From: Zizania palustris
Lineage: Eukaryota > Streptophyta > Magnoliopsida > Poales > Poaceae
Direction of reading: 5' to 3'
Assembly: GCA_019279435.1 (NCBI GenBank)
Contig: JAAALK010000080.1
Coordinates: 29,604,778-29,668,777, forward strand
Length of the DNA stretch: 64,000 bases
Shown piece after piece: positions 48,436 to 62,600 of the stretch. The number at the start of each line of letters is the position of its first letter. Position 1 is the first letter of the stretch. The translations under genes were made by a program, and so were the position numbers. The notes beneath the pieces are model-generated. The model ran no database searches. It had not been told where the DNA came from and worked only from the letters and a program-made list of their open reading frames with translations.

Positions 48436-48960
48436 GGGTGTGTTTGGTTGAACCGTGGATTGTGAAAAGACTGCTGTGAGCTGTGGAAAAGTTGTGAAGT
48501 TATTTGGTTGGAGTAGATGTGGATTTATGTTTTGATAGTAAATGTCTATAATAACTCTAATGTTTGGTTGTACTAGTAATATGTACTCTCAATATAAACA
48601 TTGACTGTTTAACGATGTATATTTAGATCATTGTTGTAATAAGAAAACTAAATGAAATTATTTATAACTAAAATGTATTTATGTTTTTCAACTATCATAT
48701 ATTAACTTTTATCTTAGAAAACTATTTAGTTTCAAGTATTCCATATCAACAGAAGGGGTATTTTATTAATGACAAAGGTGGGTAATTTCCACTAAAAGTT
48801 AGCTGTGAGAATATGGTGAAATCTGGGTATCCCCAACTTCCTTTTTTATACTGTAAAAATCTGCAGATTCTAGAAAAGCTCGGTGCCTAAAGAACTGTTT
48901 GGTTTAGATTCCAGCTTCCGAGCTAGGAAGCTGGTTCAAAAATCTGAACCAAACAGGCCC
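48436..48960. mobile_element. Tourist-like MITE, third copy of 18696-19223
   Basis: GGGTGTGTTTGGTT start after TAA, GGGCCTGTTTGGTT end (inverted) before TAA. Part of the second tandem unit. Confidence 0.8.
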
Positions 48961-48984
48961 TAAGTATTTCTAACAATACCATTA

Positions 48985-49406
48985 GAGCATGTTTGGATCC
49001 TAGCTATTGAGTTTAGAATTAAGAATTAGAATTCAATTATATGAGGTGGGCTGTTTGGGCTACCATGGAATAGAATTATTAAATCCGATCTAGAATTCAA
49101 CTAGGAATTCACAATTCCGCCCAATTCCTCTTTAAGAAAAAGAATTGACTAGAATTCCTATATTTGTTAAAATTGATCATTGTACTATGTATTCCTTCAT
49201 TAAGCTTGTTTTATAGCTAATATTTTTTATATTAATGGAATTGATTTCATGATTTGATCAACCAAACAGGTTTGAGAATTAGTTCTCGTATTTTAATTCT
49301 ATAGAACGTCCAAACATAAATATTAGATTTCAATTAAATTCCACCCAATTTAATATTTTATAGAATTTGAAATGAATTCCAATTATTTCTATGATCCAAA
49401 CGGACC
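48985..49406. mobile_element. Tourist-like MITE, third copy of 18246-18671
   Basis: GAGCATGTTTGGATCC start and GATCCAAACGGACC end, flanked by TTA. Part of the second tandem unit. Confidence 0.8.
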
Positions 49407-49409
49407 TTA

Positions 49410-51142
49410 TATGATTCTAGTCCAATTTAATTCATAAGGGTAATTTAACACATGCCATGCAAAAGATAGGTTAGAACCCTCCCCATTATCATTAGTAAAA
49501 CAAAGGGATGCACGCTCAAGGTTAAAACAGATATTTAAATCATAGATTCAACATGATCAAGGTTTGGACATGTGTGACTTGCTTTGCACTTTCGCTAACC
49601 TTGCGAAGTTTGAACGAAATCTTTAGTATCATTTTGAGGCCACAAAATCTACATGAGCACGCAAAACGAGACAAAAATGCTAAGAAAAACCAAATAAACA
49701 ATACAATAAAATAACATCACATGATTGCAAATTAATTAAGAAGAATTATGAAACTTGAATGGATGGAAAATATATGAATTTTATAAGTTTAATTCCATTA
49801 ACATGAAATGATAAAACTTCTAAAGGAAATAAAATTAAACATTCACGAGAATATTCCATAGCTTAGATAAAATAAAATGATGGATAGGAAACAAGAACAA
49901 GATGAAGCGGTTAAACTTCACTAGGTTAGGATCTTGTGGAACGAAAAGAAAGAAAAGAGTCTGATCAATTTACAATGATCACCGAACGGGCTTACATTGT
50001 GAAGGTGGAATCATCAATCGGAATTTAAACCAAAGGATAGGCCTGGGTGAACATGATTGAACAATCACACCCAATTATATGTATGTACAATTGACTTAAC
50101 CGGTACTAAATAGAAAAGAATAAAAGGACGATCCATACAAATAAAAGAAATAACATCAGGATTATTTCTTTAGATTAAATGAGCCGATTGATATACGGTA
50201 TAAGATCCATAGCAGCCAATACATCTCGCAGTAACAAGAATGTGTTGTTCTAAAGTAACAAGAATGTGTTGTCCTGAATATCAAAATTCAGTCTTCGATT
50301 CATATTTCATCGACCAATCCTTCCTAATTCACATTTTTGTTGATATATATAGATATACATACCATAGATGGTTGCCTTGAACCATACATACGAGAGGACA
50401 CGTGTACAAGAGAGAAAACTGCTCTTTAATCCTAACAATTATTATTATTATTCTCCCTTTCTTTGTTCAAGAGCACAACAATGAGTCAATGACTGCCAAA
50501 AAAATACGCAAAATATAAATGCTCAAATTAAGAAAACGGCAGACATTTAGCAGCTTCCTGTAGTACAATCCAACTGCAATTCATAGCGAATTGCATCACT
50601 GACATCTCACTCACCTGGTTGTGATCAAACTTCAAACAAGACCTTTGCATACAAAAAACTATTGCAAGAGCAAGGGCACCTAAGGAAAATCAATCTAAAC
50701 ATTGGCGAGTACAAGTATAGTTTCTTTCCTTACCATGAAAAAGATCGTTAATTGCAAAACTTGCTTTCTGGCAAAAAAGACATGTTTTGGCCCCAAATTG
50801 AACTTGACAGTGAATGTTCATACCGCTTAGTAAACATTTTAAAAATAGAGTACCATACTACTAACAATACAATCGCAAACGTTAGCTTGAGATTCGTCCA
50901 TCCAATCTTGACCAACTTCAAAGGGAATTTGTGCTATTGTCTCAAGCTATGCAATGTGTGGACGCAGCAAATAGAGTATCAAAAGGTAATTCACACAAAC
51001 AGATAGCTCATTAAACAGCACACGCAAGCATTCCATGGCATAATTGGAAATCAAATCTCAGCCAGCTGAAAAACTGCGGCCTACTGGAGTGCTTGTCACG
51101 AAGGCCAAGCACAGTAAAACTCCATAGCCTTCCTAGGCATCA
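49410..51142. other. Intergenic copy downstream of right-arm CCT5
   Basis: Matches 16496-18242 inverted. It contains the empty Helitron site and the presumed 3' UTR of the second CCT5 copy. No other gene. Confidence 0.7.
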
Positions 51143-54100
51143 TCAAAAGTCAGACGGCGAGATGACATCATCAATCTTGAGAATCATCTTCACCACCTGG
51201 GTTGCCAGTAAGATCTGCTGCTGCTTTCCTATCAGAGATTCAAAGACATCCTGTTCTTTCATGTCGTTTGTCCCAACATCATTGCAATCAATGCCGCAGT
51301 GTGGATTGCTCTCCTGAAAGGTGTACAGAAATTTTATGTTATCTCACATACAAGGCAGGGATAAAGCACATATACCTAAGTAGTTGAAATTCACAATATA
51401 ACATGCACGGAACTGATCACAGTTAGTAAACTGCAATCCTAATTCTTAATGACCATGCAAGTGCATCCAATGATAAAGTGCTAAAGGGTCCATCGACATT
51501 GCAATGGCTTCAAGAAGATACAGTGAAAAACTCGCAGGCTCAGAGTTGTTATTTAAAAATAAAATACTGACAAAAGTACTAAGGCCCAATTCAACTCATG
51601 ATACTTGTGGAACACGGACAGTAGTCAGTGTATCAATACCTTCACTTGCATATATTTAAGTGTTTGTAGGAACACAATACCTTCACTTGCTGAGATTTTA
51701 CTGCAGTCAGTGTATCAATCGGTGACAAACCACTGTTTTCAGCTAAGGCTAGTGGAATAGCATCCAGTGCATCAGCAATGACCTGATAGCATACTGTAAT
51801 AAAAAATACAATCAGAGTATGCATATATTTAAGTGTTTGTAACTAGCTCCAAACTCAGCAATTACCTGTTCAACTCCTGGATATCGGTCTGCAGCAGCTT
51901 CAACAGCAACAGAGCAAGATATTTCTGCTGAGCCACCGCCATAAACAATTGATTTATTACGGATAAGATTCCTCGCCACGCAAAGAGCATCATGAAGACT
52001 TCGCTTGGTCTCCTCAATCATCATTTTGTTGCCTGTACAATAGAGTCTTTGTAATCACCGAAGATTCAACAGACAATATCATTAAGCACAAATGACTGAA
52101 GTTTACTTGATTAAGATGGAAAGTGGATGCTGAACACAACTACCCATGGTGGTCTATATTGGTTTGCTGCTTCCAATATTTTAAGCTAGCAGCTTACTCA
52201 GGTTAAGGTAGGTAAGATAAAGAATTTCAGGTTTTCAAATCCTAAAATCGTAAAAGTATCACACAACAAAATAGCATACATGATTATAATGTTATGATAC
52301 AATTAACAACCCAGCTTATTGCGAAGTATGGAAACAAGCACTATCAAAATATGATCAGATTAAGAACCAGCAGTAACTTGTTCAGTGTGAATTATTATTT
52401 ATCATATATATTTCACACCACAACTGGTATAATGAAATGTACTAATGTAGGCTCCGCATGTATGATTACTTTAATCGATTATGTCAGTTCTAGCTTTGAC
52501 AATTCATAGCATGAATGCTCAGAACATACCACCACGAATGAAGATAGTTACGGCTCTGGAGTTGGCACACTGTTCAATATAAGCATCCGATCTTTTGTCG
52601 TCCCAAATGACTTTTCTCTGACTATTCCAGCCTGTTTAGGATGAGTTAGCACAAAAAGTTATCAGACAGTACTAGTATGGCTATAAATAGGGATGAAAAT
52701 GGAGCGGAAAGTTTCCGTCCGTTCCGAGAAAAAAACAGATACGGGGAGGTTTATACAGAAACTGGAAACGAAATTTTTGCGGAACAGAAACGGATATGGA
52801 TTTTTTTTCCTGCTGGATACAGAACGATGATTTCCGCCAGAAAAGGAAATACCGGCAGAAATTCCATGTAAAAACGGATTAGTTTCCGTATTAGTAGGCT
52901 CATATTCTGATATTCAAACATTAAGCCCACACTAGCCCAGTCGCATGTCCGCATCCCATGCATCCTACCAGCCCAGTTGCATGCCCGTATATGGCATCCC
53001 ACGACCTAGCGCATTCGCATCCCCAGTTACCCACAGTAGCTGCCGCCACCATTAGCCCTAGCGTAGCGACAACCGACAGGAGACAATGTCAGCCGGCTCG
53101 GCACGTCGCATCCCCACAAGGCAGGCTGCAGCAGCGCAGGTGAGCAGCATCCAGGCACCCGGCCGACTCGGCACTCCCACCTGGCCGCCATCAAAGAAAC
53201 GTCGCCGCCAGCCACCAAGCGGCCAGGCCACATCGACGCTGCCATGCTCTAGGCGCCAGCTCACCACGACGCCGCCCTAGGTGAGGTCACCACGTCGCCA
53301 CAGCATCACTCGTACACCACCAGCCGACCTGCAATTTTTAATGTGGTGCGCTGCCCCTGTACACCAAACAACTTCACTATATTGTTTTTTCAGTATGAAC
53401 AAAACTAGGCTGTTTTAGCTAATACCAAATTGGTGTGAGCTTGAGATCTTAATGATTTTAAACTGCTATTGAGAATCTCTTGAGCAAACCTGAAGCATAT
53501 TCAAGCATTTGTCAATCTGAATTCCTATAGTTTGTCATATATAATACAAGCAGAAGCCTGTGCAGTTCAAACCAAGTCAAGCCTGGCCAGTGGCATAGTG
53601 ATTTTTTCTTGGTTATATGAAGCCAAGAAAACTGAAACATCGATTGCATCCTTTTAATATTGAGAGCATAATCTAGCATTTCTAAACTGTCTAGTGTCAA
53701 ACGCATCATGGTTAAGGATGAAAAGTTCAAAACATCCTATTTGTGGTAAAGACTGGTTAAACAAGGTAAACTTCAGGTGTTTTGGTTAGCATGTCACATA
53801 CTCACATACTATAATGAGGTGAAACTAAATATTCATGGCAACTTTTCAACTGAGTTTTTTGATTTATAAGTTGATACTTTGTACTTTGTATTCCAAAATA
53901 TATTCGATCCTTATCAGTGCCTGCTCTTTATTCAATCCATATTCGTTTTCGATACTATTCGTTTCCGCAATAGCCGGTTCCGTTTCCGTTTCCGTTAAAA
54001 TACGGAAACAGATATGGTATCACCCATTTCCGTCCATTTCCACTCCATTGTCATTCCTAGCTATAAACTATATCATCCATTTAGTGTATATTTTCTATTG

Positions 54101-57100
54101 TAACAATAAGTCAACCTTGCAAGGTATTATCATCATGGTATTTCAAAGACAATATGAGCTGCATGATAAAATGACCTACCAAGCTACCTCAAATAGCATG
54201 ACAATTTTCACAGCTCATTATCAATACTTAGAGGATTAAGCTGGTTATTAATCAAATAGCCCCTGTCTACAATACAACCAGTTAAACCCACAAACACCTT
54301 AGTAATTCGAAAACTAAAAGTAGTCATTATTCTGTTCAACAAACAAATGAGCTCAATATGCTTACTTCAAGATATAATTTGATATGTTATATTGGACAAG
54401 CGTCACAAGCCAAACTAATCAGTGTCAAGTTGTCAAGGTAAATGAACAAGTATTTCTTATTTTTATCACTGAAAAGGGATAGGGTTTACCTTCCCAAGCT
54501 TTTCAGGACTCAATTCTTGGAATCTCGGAACAATCCTCCCTCCTGCAGTCAACTTTTACATGTTACGAACCATCTTTGTAAGCCAATCAAATTCACCTAG
54601 AGAGAGTTATGGATATGTACCTGTAGCAATGGCAATTAATTCTAATTCAACACCACCTACCCATCTGACAGCTGGCAAATTTCTATGCATCAGCAGATGG
54701 TTGGCTTCATCATCAAAACCCCATTGGCAAATAACTAGGGTCGCACCAACATTCTACAAAAATATTAGTATATTTGTAATTAATTAGCAAGCCTACACAA
54801 TATGATATGTAGCAAAGTGAAACCAAATACATTGATTTAATTGGTAATAAAGGAAACCTGAATGAAACAAACAGAAATTTAGTCAATAACATAATATAGT
54901 TTCCAGTAAAAGTAACTAACATAGTAACATTGAGATCAATAAGATAAATATGCAACCATAAAAAATATCACCCAAGAAAATAGAAAAAAAAACTAGCAAT
55001 ACTGTAATGTAAAGAAAAATTTATGTTGCATAGTCTTACCTTGCATTTCTGAACCATTTCATCAAAGTATTTTGCTCTTGCTCACGCAGCATCTGGAACT
55101 TCTCTACAGTATCAATGTCAACCTTATGCTTGGTCTTAGGCTTCGGAGGCTCAAATGGGCAGGTCAGGATGGCGATCTTAGCATCTTCAATCCTCTTTGG
55201 CATTTGAGGGTGGCTCATATCTTTGTCAACAATGATTCCATACACTAGTTCAGTATCCTCAAGTTTCCCACCAACCTTACCTTCAACTTTAATCAAGTCC
55301 AAGTTTACATCCTTCCTTTCCAAATCAGCAACTGCAAGGACAGCTTTCACAGCAATCTCAGCTAGAGCCCGCTTACAACGGTTAACACTGCATAATAAGA
55401 ATAATGTATGTAATCAGACAAACCATTTAAGTATTACAGTGAATATGACCTTAAATAAACACTTATAATTTATAAGGTTGTAGCTAATACATTTGGAGGT
55501 TGATAAAACAGTTTTCTGCAAACAACTCCCGTGCAAAAAGTTTTGGTATTGTTATAAGAGAGAGAGAGAGAGATAAGATGAGCAGATCCGTTTTCACTTG
55601 TGCCCACTATGAGAATAGCACGGTAAAACAACAGTAACTTAATAGGCACATCAAGCCTGAGGATAAACAATTGGTATAGATGTGCCTCAACAAATGACAG
55701 TCAGAGAAATAGTGGAATCTTTTAGTAGACATCTAAACTAGGGGGGGGGGGAGAAAGATCCATTGAAAAACACTGCACCTATCTGAAATAAGTGTTAAAA
55801 CTTAAAATACAACAATTGTTGCAATGTTTGCAACAACAAGTAGTGAAAAGAACAGTCCATAAATTGTGCAGGCAAAAAGAAAAGAAATGCATATAAATGC
55901 TCCTGATAGTTTCAAGATAGATGTGGAACACAGCTCTAAACAACATAGTATCTTCTAAACTCTTTAAGATTGATTAAACACAAATTTTCTTATTACTTAC
56001 ATTTTTGAGGACAGAGTTGTCATGCAGGTCTGAACAGAGGCTCTATATTTGTATCACTGAACTCAAACTTTTGAGAGATGTGTTCAAGGTGATCAAAAGC
56101 TATCCTTGAGGCCAACTCATAACCTTCAGCAATCCTTATCGGATGAATACCACGTTCCAGAAGCTTCTCAGCTTGCTCTAGGAGAGCCCCAGCCATAACC
56201 ACAACACCAGTAGTACCATCCCCAATCTCATAGTCTTGACTGCGGGACAGCTCCACCATCAGCTTTGCAATTTGGTTGTCAACATCCATCTGCTCCAGGA
56301 TAGTCGCCCCATCATTTGCTGCCAAATGCCAATTCATAATCGTAATTAAAATGGGAGAATCAACAAACTCTAGACATCATAGCATGCACAGCTACATAAT
56401 CAATCGTCAATAAACAAGCCTAGATCCTCAAAATTCAAATCAACACACATGTCAGCACAAATCCTAACCTCTAGGGACACCTAGTCTCTCACCAATTCAC
56501 CATAGCAGTAGTAAAACAATCAATTAACCCGATATAACTATATAGCTACAGAAAATGTAAAACCGGCATTTCCATATAAAAATACAAATAGTTCCATACC
56601 GGATCCGACACTTGGACGCAATTAAGATCTACAGGAGACGATGAGTTGCCAACGAACTACATAAAAATGTCTTATTTCCTTCCACATGAGCAAGAAACAG
56701 TTGATCCCCACAGATAGCTAGATCCCATGATCCTACACGCTGCCCAACGCAAAGTAACACCCGAAAACCTAATCATCGAATCACCGCCTCATATCGAACG
56801 CCAATGATCAAGCGGAGAGCGAGCCCTCCCAGATCTCACGAAATAGACCCGAGAAGGAGTGAACATAACAGAAATCGCAAGAGAGGAATGGAGCGAAAGA
56901 GGTGGGCATTATTAGCATTACTGATGGTGACGTCGCCGTCAGGGGACTGGAGCATCTTGTCCATGCCCTTGGGGCCGAGCGAGGTGCGGAGGATGCGCGC
57001 GACGGCCTTGCCGGCGGCGATGTTGGCCTTCTGCGCGTCGAGCCCCTGCAGGCGCGATTTCTTCTCTTGTTCCCGAAGGATGATGAAGGGTCGGCCAAAC

Positions 57101-57120
57101 TCGTCGAAGGCGAGCGCCAT
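51143..57120 (-). pseudogene. CCT5: Second CCT5 (TCP-1 epsilon) copy with four frameshifts
   Basis: Exons at 57120-56922, 56318-56001, 55387-55040, 54753-54621, 54542-54490, 52631-52530, 52032-51866, 51793-51681 and 51313-51143 match the left copy with the same splice sites and insertions. Four exons each lack one base: exon 2 near 56036, exon 3 near 55070, exon 6 near 52581 and exon 8 near 51778, every time in a run of two to five identical bases. The base missing from exon 3 of the left copy is present here. Start, stop and splice sites are otherwise intact. I judge this to be a second haplotype copy with uncorrected long-read errors. A decaying duplicate is possible but would not be expected to lose only homopolymer bases. 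Confidence 0.85.
52688..54059. mobile_element. hAT-like element in intron 5 of second CCT5 copy
   Basis: Same element as 13575-14938, with the duplication GCTATAAA at 52680-52687 and 54060-54067 and TAGGGATGAAAATGG/TAGGAATGACAATGG ends. The shared insertion shows that the two arms descend from one insertion event. Confidence 0.85.
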
Positions 57121-57519
57121 GGCGGACGCCTCCGCCCGATCGCCGGCGCCGGCGCGCCCGCTGCTCTCGCTGGAAGACCCTGCTGGTTCGGACGACGGGG
57201 TGGCGGCGCGGGGAGGAATGGGGAGGGCGGGATGAGTGCGAGGGTTTGAGGGTTTTCTCCTCTCTTCTACACGGCACTCGCTTCCTCGGATTGGTGGCCA
57301 CATGTCATCCTCGAGTAGGCCAAGGTATAGATGGGCCCAAGGAATCCGGCCCATCTAGAGATTATTACACTTTTCGGGCTAGGCCGGATGGGCCGGAATT
57401 TTCACCCATCCAACCGTAGTTATTTAAACCGTTGAACCATAGTTTTTTGCCGATCTGACCGTCCATCCGTTCTCGGTTGGTTGGACCGTGTTCAATACCT
57501 TATATACTTACTTTATGTA

Positions 57520-59062
57520 CTATACATTCATTAAAGCAACGTCATCGTGCTTACAAAAACACCCCTCCACTTTTCGCTAATTGCCTATCCTCTTGCTTTT
57601 TTGTTGGTGTGGCGTCTCCACGTGACGCCATGTCGCCCGAACAGGCTCGATTGTTTGTGAAAAGAACCTCATTTTTATCGATAATTGTGGAAAGTCCAGG
57701 CGCAATCTCTCCACTCTCTTGCACTTTTTTCATACATGTCCTCGTTTCCTGAAATTTTATAGGCGAAGAAGAGAAAATTCAACAAATCGGACTGCGCTCT
57801 GAAAACTGAAACCTCAGGGTGTATTTTCGCAAAAGTGCCCGCGGGGAGTTCATGTGTCCGTGCGCCCCCTCCCCATTCACCCACCATGTCCCGCAGGCAC
57901 CAACCTCTGCCCTAACCCTAGCTGCCACCAATCCCGCCGCCTCCTCCTCTCGATCTCGTGAGCGCTGGCACCGCCCTACCCCAATCTGTCGTCGACGCCA
58001 CCCCTACCCTAGATCCACCGCCTCTTGCCCCTTTCCCTCTTCCACACGACTACACTATGGTCTGCGCGCCTTTCCCCGCCTCACGCCGGTAACATGTCCT
58101 TTGCACGCCCTCCTCCGCGTCATCATCGTTGTCCACCCTCCTCTCCCTCCGATCCCCGTCTCCGTTTGGGCTAGGAGGTAAGCTCTCACCACCCCCACGC
58201 TCCTACAGTGGCGATGGATTTGGTGATGTCGCAGATTTCGGGGGCGACGGAGGCCATCGCGACGGCATCCTCGGCCTCTTCCTCGCTGGCTGGGCGGCCC
58301 GCGTCGCCGCAGATCAACACCACCGTGAACCTCCTACTGCTCATCCTCCGCGATGTGCCCCTTCTCACGGCCGCCGCCGCGATCATCCCTAACCCCATCT
58401 CCCGCCACCCTTACTTACACCCGTCGTCCACGTTCTACATCTCCCCGAAAGGTGTCTCCTTCCTCCACGTCTTCTTCGACCTCGCGTCCTCCACGCCGGG
58501 AGCTCACCGTTGGATCGTCCCACGCGTCCGCCTCTACGCCGCCTCCTCCGACGCGCTCGCTGTGCTCGAGGGCACCTAGGTCGCAGTCATCGTCGGGGTC
58601 CCCAATAAGCTCCTCTGCTCCTCGCTGCCTCTAGGAAGGCCGTCGCCGCCTGGGTCAATGACAACGTCACCCGCTACTCATCCGACATAAGGTTTGAGTA
58701 AGAACCCCCATCCCTTTCCTTCGCTCCACCTGCTCCTTTTCTGTTTCTTTTATGCACTTTTGTTCAGCCTCTCAAAACTCGTGTTCATATCGATATACAT
58801 CATATACTGGCCTTTTTTGTTCAGAAGGATTTTGTCTGAATTTTGATTAAATCATTGATGAGGACCAGAAGAACATAAACTATTGGGACTGTTCATCGGC
58901 CTAGAATTTTCTTGTTCTAGACCTGGAATTGTCCCAGTAGATGGATGATGGGCTGATGCAGCCGAATTTTTTCATCTTTATGGATGTCCTTATTTGTAAC
59001 CATGATCTTTTTTGTGTGTTGTACGAGCTTAATATGACGAAACAGAAATGTCTATCTGTTTT
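57520..59062 (+). mobile_element. Helitron-like block, right-arm copy
   Basis: Inverse of 8562-10140. On this strand it runs in the Helitron sense: a 5' part like 43949-44380, then GC-rich gene-like sequence. Frame 58208-58579 (MAMDLVMSQISGATEAIATA...) is longer here than on the left, where an indel splits it; I do not recognise its first half. Confidence 0.55.
58520..58696 (+). pseudogene. GH17-like exon fragment, right-arm copy
   Basis: Same VRLYAASSDALAVLEG..VGVPN fragment as at 8926-9102, followed by GTAAG at 58697. Confidence 0.5.
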
Positions 59063-59609
59063 TGTAACACCCCTAATTTTTAAAAGGTAAAAATAAATCC
59101 TAAAATAATGAATTTTCAGAAAAGGATTATTTTGATTTTCTTTAAAGCTAAAAATGTCCAAATAAATAAAATCCAAAGAAATAACTCTAGTCATGGTCTG
59201 AGAAAATTATATTATGATCTCAAGACCAAGATATATTTTTGAGAATTTTACAGATTTTTAGAACCCTCGCAAGTAGCTCATAATTTTTAAACTATTTTCA
59301 GCAATTATTTTTATTCAAAAATGAATTTAAACAGTAATGGGCCGCCCCCTTCCTTTCTCTCTCTCTCCGGCCGGCCCAACCCGTTTCCCCCATAGCCCCT
59401 CACTAACAGATGGACCCCGCCTGTCTGCGCGCTCTGCCTCACGCCCGGGCCCTGGCCCACCTGTCAGCCCCCTCCCCTCTCACCGTGCAAACCTCCCTGG
59501 CCCACCTGTTGGTGCCGACCGTTACCCCGTAGGCTCACTGACCGGTGGACCCCTCCTATTAGGTTTGTCTTCCTCGCGTCGCCTCCGCCTTGAGAACTTC
59601 GGCCAAATC
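59063..59609 (+). mobile_element. Fragment of third gypsy LTR, right-arm copy
   Basis: Starts TGTAACACCCCTAATTTTT; equals 8561-8012 inverted. It ends where the next LTR begins. Confidence 0.75.
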
Positions 59610-62600
59610 TGTGGCGCCCCGATTTATCGAAATCGAAACATTATTGAATTTCCATAGAAAAACAATAATAACAAGAGGTTCATCATGCGACAACGTACAT
59701 ACGACAAGCATTCATGGTACGCAGACCATATTATTACATAAGAGTTAAATAAAAACAATAATAAAAATAAGCTGCATGACGAACATCTTCTTCAGGATCA
59801 TTTTTTTGACTGGGTCGCTACTCCAGACCATCCTCCTCATAGTACGCAGCCTCTGAAGTGTTTGTCCAACGGGTATGAGTACGAAAGTACTCAACAAGCC
59901 ACCGCAAATGCAAGTAGTAATGCAGGATAATAACAAAGGGAGAGTAATGGCTAAAAGTGCGGAAAAGTATATTTTCAGTTATTGCATTTAGTGTAGTCAA
60001 ATTTTATCATGCGGAATAATAAACATGAGCATCAATAATACCATATAACTCGAGGAGTACGTTTTACCTCCTCGCACAACAGTCCTTACATGTCAAACCA
60101 TCATGCACATACATATCAAAAGTAAACTAACTGTGGGATGTCACGCAACCCGCCCTTGACCGTGTGCTCGGCTTTTCGAAAAGATTTATGACTCTGATCA
60201 GAGATGTACTACTGTACCCACAAGGCACACACTCATCCCAAACACCAAAGTGTAACGAGATGACCCATACCACGGGAACTCGTGCCAAAACTTCAGCATG
60301 AAATGCTCCAAGCGATAACCACCCGCTCTATGTTTCGCCGGCATGCCGGGCCACATCCCGGCTAACGTCGCACCCCCTTTTGCGCCACGTCGGTACAAGC
60401 CACCTGCAGGTGCTGCTTGACCCATCTCCAAATGGTGGCCTCGGCTTGGAACACTCCATACCTTAGTTAGGACTTACCCATTAGACTTGTGGTTAGTACG
60501 GAAGTGTATTGCAACGGATCCCGCAGACCAGTCCTTATAGTGCCCCGAGTGCTATCGACCAATACCCTAGCTTGCACCCGGAACCCACCATGCATCCACT
60601 CACAACCACAACTCCAACACCGACAGAATTCCAAAGATGAGAATAACGGGGGTCATATAGTAAAACCAATCGCTACGACTCATTTTTAACCCTATAGCAA
60701 TTGTGTCAATACATTGGACACTAGCTAATAATACTAATCATAAGGTGACAATGAGTTTAGGCTAGAGTGCATGGCTTGGGTTGCACATCAAGGTCGGGGG
60801 ATCCTAATAAATATATTGTAAGGGTTTTATTTGACTAATGCATGTATATCCTATGTGTTTTAGCGATAGTTTAGTAAAACATGGGTTCAATATGCTCAAA
60901 AGATTGGTTTGGTGACTTGCCTTGTTCAGCGAATGGGGAGGGAGGAACTTCCGGGAAGTATTCCGGCTCCTCGGCGACGTCGTAATCTTTTTAACATGAA
61001 TAATAAACACAACACTCAATAAACAATATAACAATCATTCAACAAGCTTAAAGGTTTTGTTTAGGTTAACTTAAGGAAAATACAGGCGTTAAGTTTCTGA
61101 AATTCATGTTATGGATAATTTAAAATGAAATATAATGAGATATTTCCCTTTATAATTGTGAAATAATCTCATTTTAGGCTTTCTAATTAATTTAATATAG
61201 GAGGTTCAGAGAAACTTAGTGGTTTCATCATGTTAGTAGGAAATGAACAAATATAAACTTTACTGAAATTTAAATAATAAAGTTTGTATTTTAACCTAAG
61301 GGCATTTGAATACATTAATAAATAAGAATGAAATATTCAAAGTAAACATACTGTTTTTATTGTACTAACGTTTAGAGAATAAAATTACAAAATTTCTGGA
61401 ATTGAAATGATAATTTTTGGAGTTCAAATGCGCCAGATATGAATTTTAGAAGTTTAAAACCATTTCTGAGATTTAAATTAAATCCAAAACCGCCGCCGGT
61501 CCACGGTGAGCCAGGCTCACGGTGAACCCGCGCACTGTGCGCGTGCGCCGGATCGAGATCCACCGTTGGATCGTGATCGGGCGGTCACGGGCGAGGTGGG
61601 GGAGTTAAGTTATCGCGGACGGCCGGGATTAAAATGCTGAACCGGTACGCGATGGACGATCCAGATTAAATGCGGGTTTTTAAAACTATCGGACGCACAA
61701 GATTAAAATGTACCCCTTCGCTCGGATCCGACGGCTCAGATTAAACCGCATAGGGGATTTAATTGGTACCGTTAGATCCAGATCGCACGGCCGAGATTAG
61801 TTCTGACACGGCACGGGTACTCGACCCGTGCCGGTCGTCTTCTCCGGCGACGGCGAGGGTACATCGGCCACGGCGAGCTATGGCGGTGGTTCTAAGGGCT
61901 AAAACGAAACCAGTACACTGCGGGGGTCAAGAGGGTACCGTCGGAGGGACTTGGGGTCGTCGGAGCGTGGCCGGCGACAAGCGAGGATGGCGAAGGCGTT
62001 CGGGTCCTCGTCGGCGATGGCGTTCCAGCGGGGTTCATCGGCGATGGAGCGGTGGCCGAGGTCGGGGTGGTCGCTACGGTCACAGCGGTGCGGTCGTCGA
62101 GGACGGAGGGAGACTCCGGCGACGGCGAGCGACGGCTAGAACGAGGGCGGCGGAACTACGCTAAGAGCCGAAGTACGAGCGCTCTGTTTGTTCTCAGTGC
62201 GAATTGGCGTGGGGGCTGGGCGCGGTGGAGGCGTAGGGTTTAAATAGAGGCACCGGCGGGGGCAGGGGGGCGCAATTGACGGTGGCCGAGAGTAAACGCG
62301 GTTTTAAACGCCGGCGAGCTCGGTTGCAAAGGGGGTTCACTGAACCTGGACGCGATTCGGTTGAATTAAAAGGGGAAACGGTCGCCGGGGATCGGACGAC
62401 TTAACACTGGGCTCAATTTGAGGGGAGGGGGTCGGGAGCAACGGATCCGAGGCGCGTTAAGGCGTCGGTCGGCGAGGGGGGATTTGGGGGCAGATCTCGC
62501 TGGGAAGACGGATCCGACAGGTGGGCCAAGGCGGTCAGTGGGCGCAAGCGCACGAGCGAGGAGACTGACGGGTGGGGGTCGGGCTCGGCCGAGGGAGTGA

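Larger units (their letters stand above)
47260..50763. repeat. Second unit of a 3.5-kb tandem duplication
   Basis: Matches 20402 down to about 16907 (inverted) and also the preceding unit 41037-47259, which differs by carrying the Helitron. This second unit has the empty Helitron site at 50193/50194 and is more accurate than the first; for example, it keeps bases missing from 41021-43200. Confidence 0.88.
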
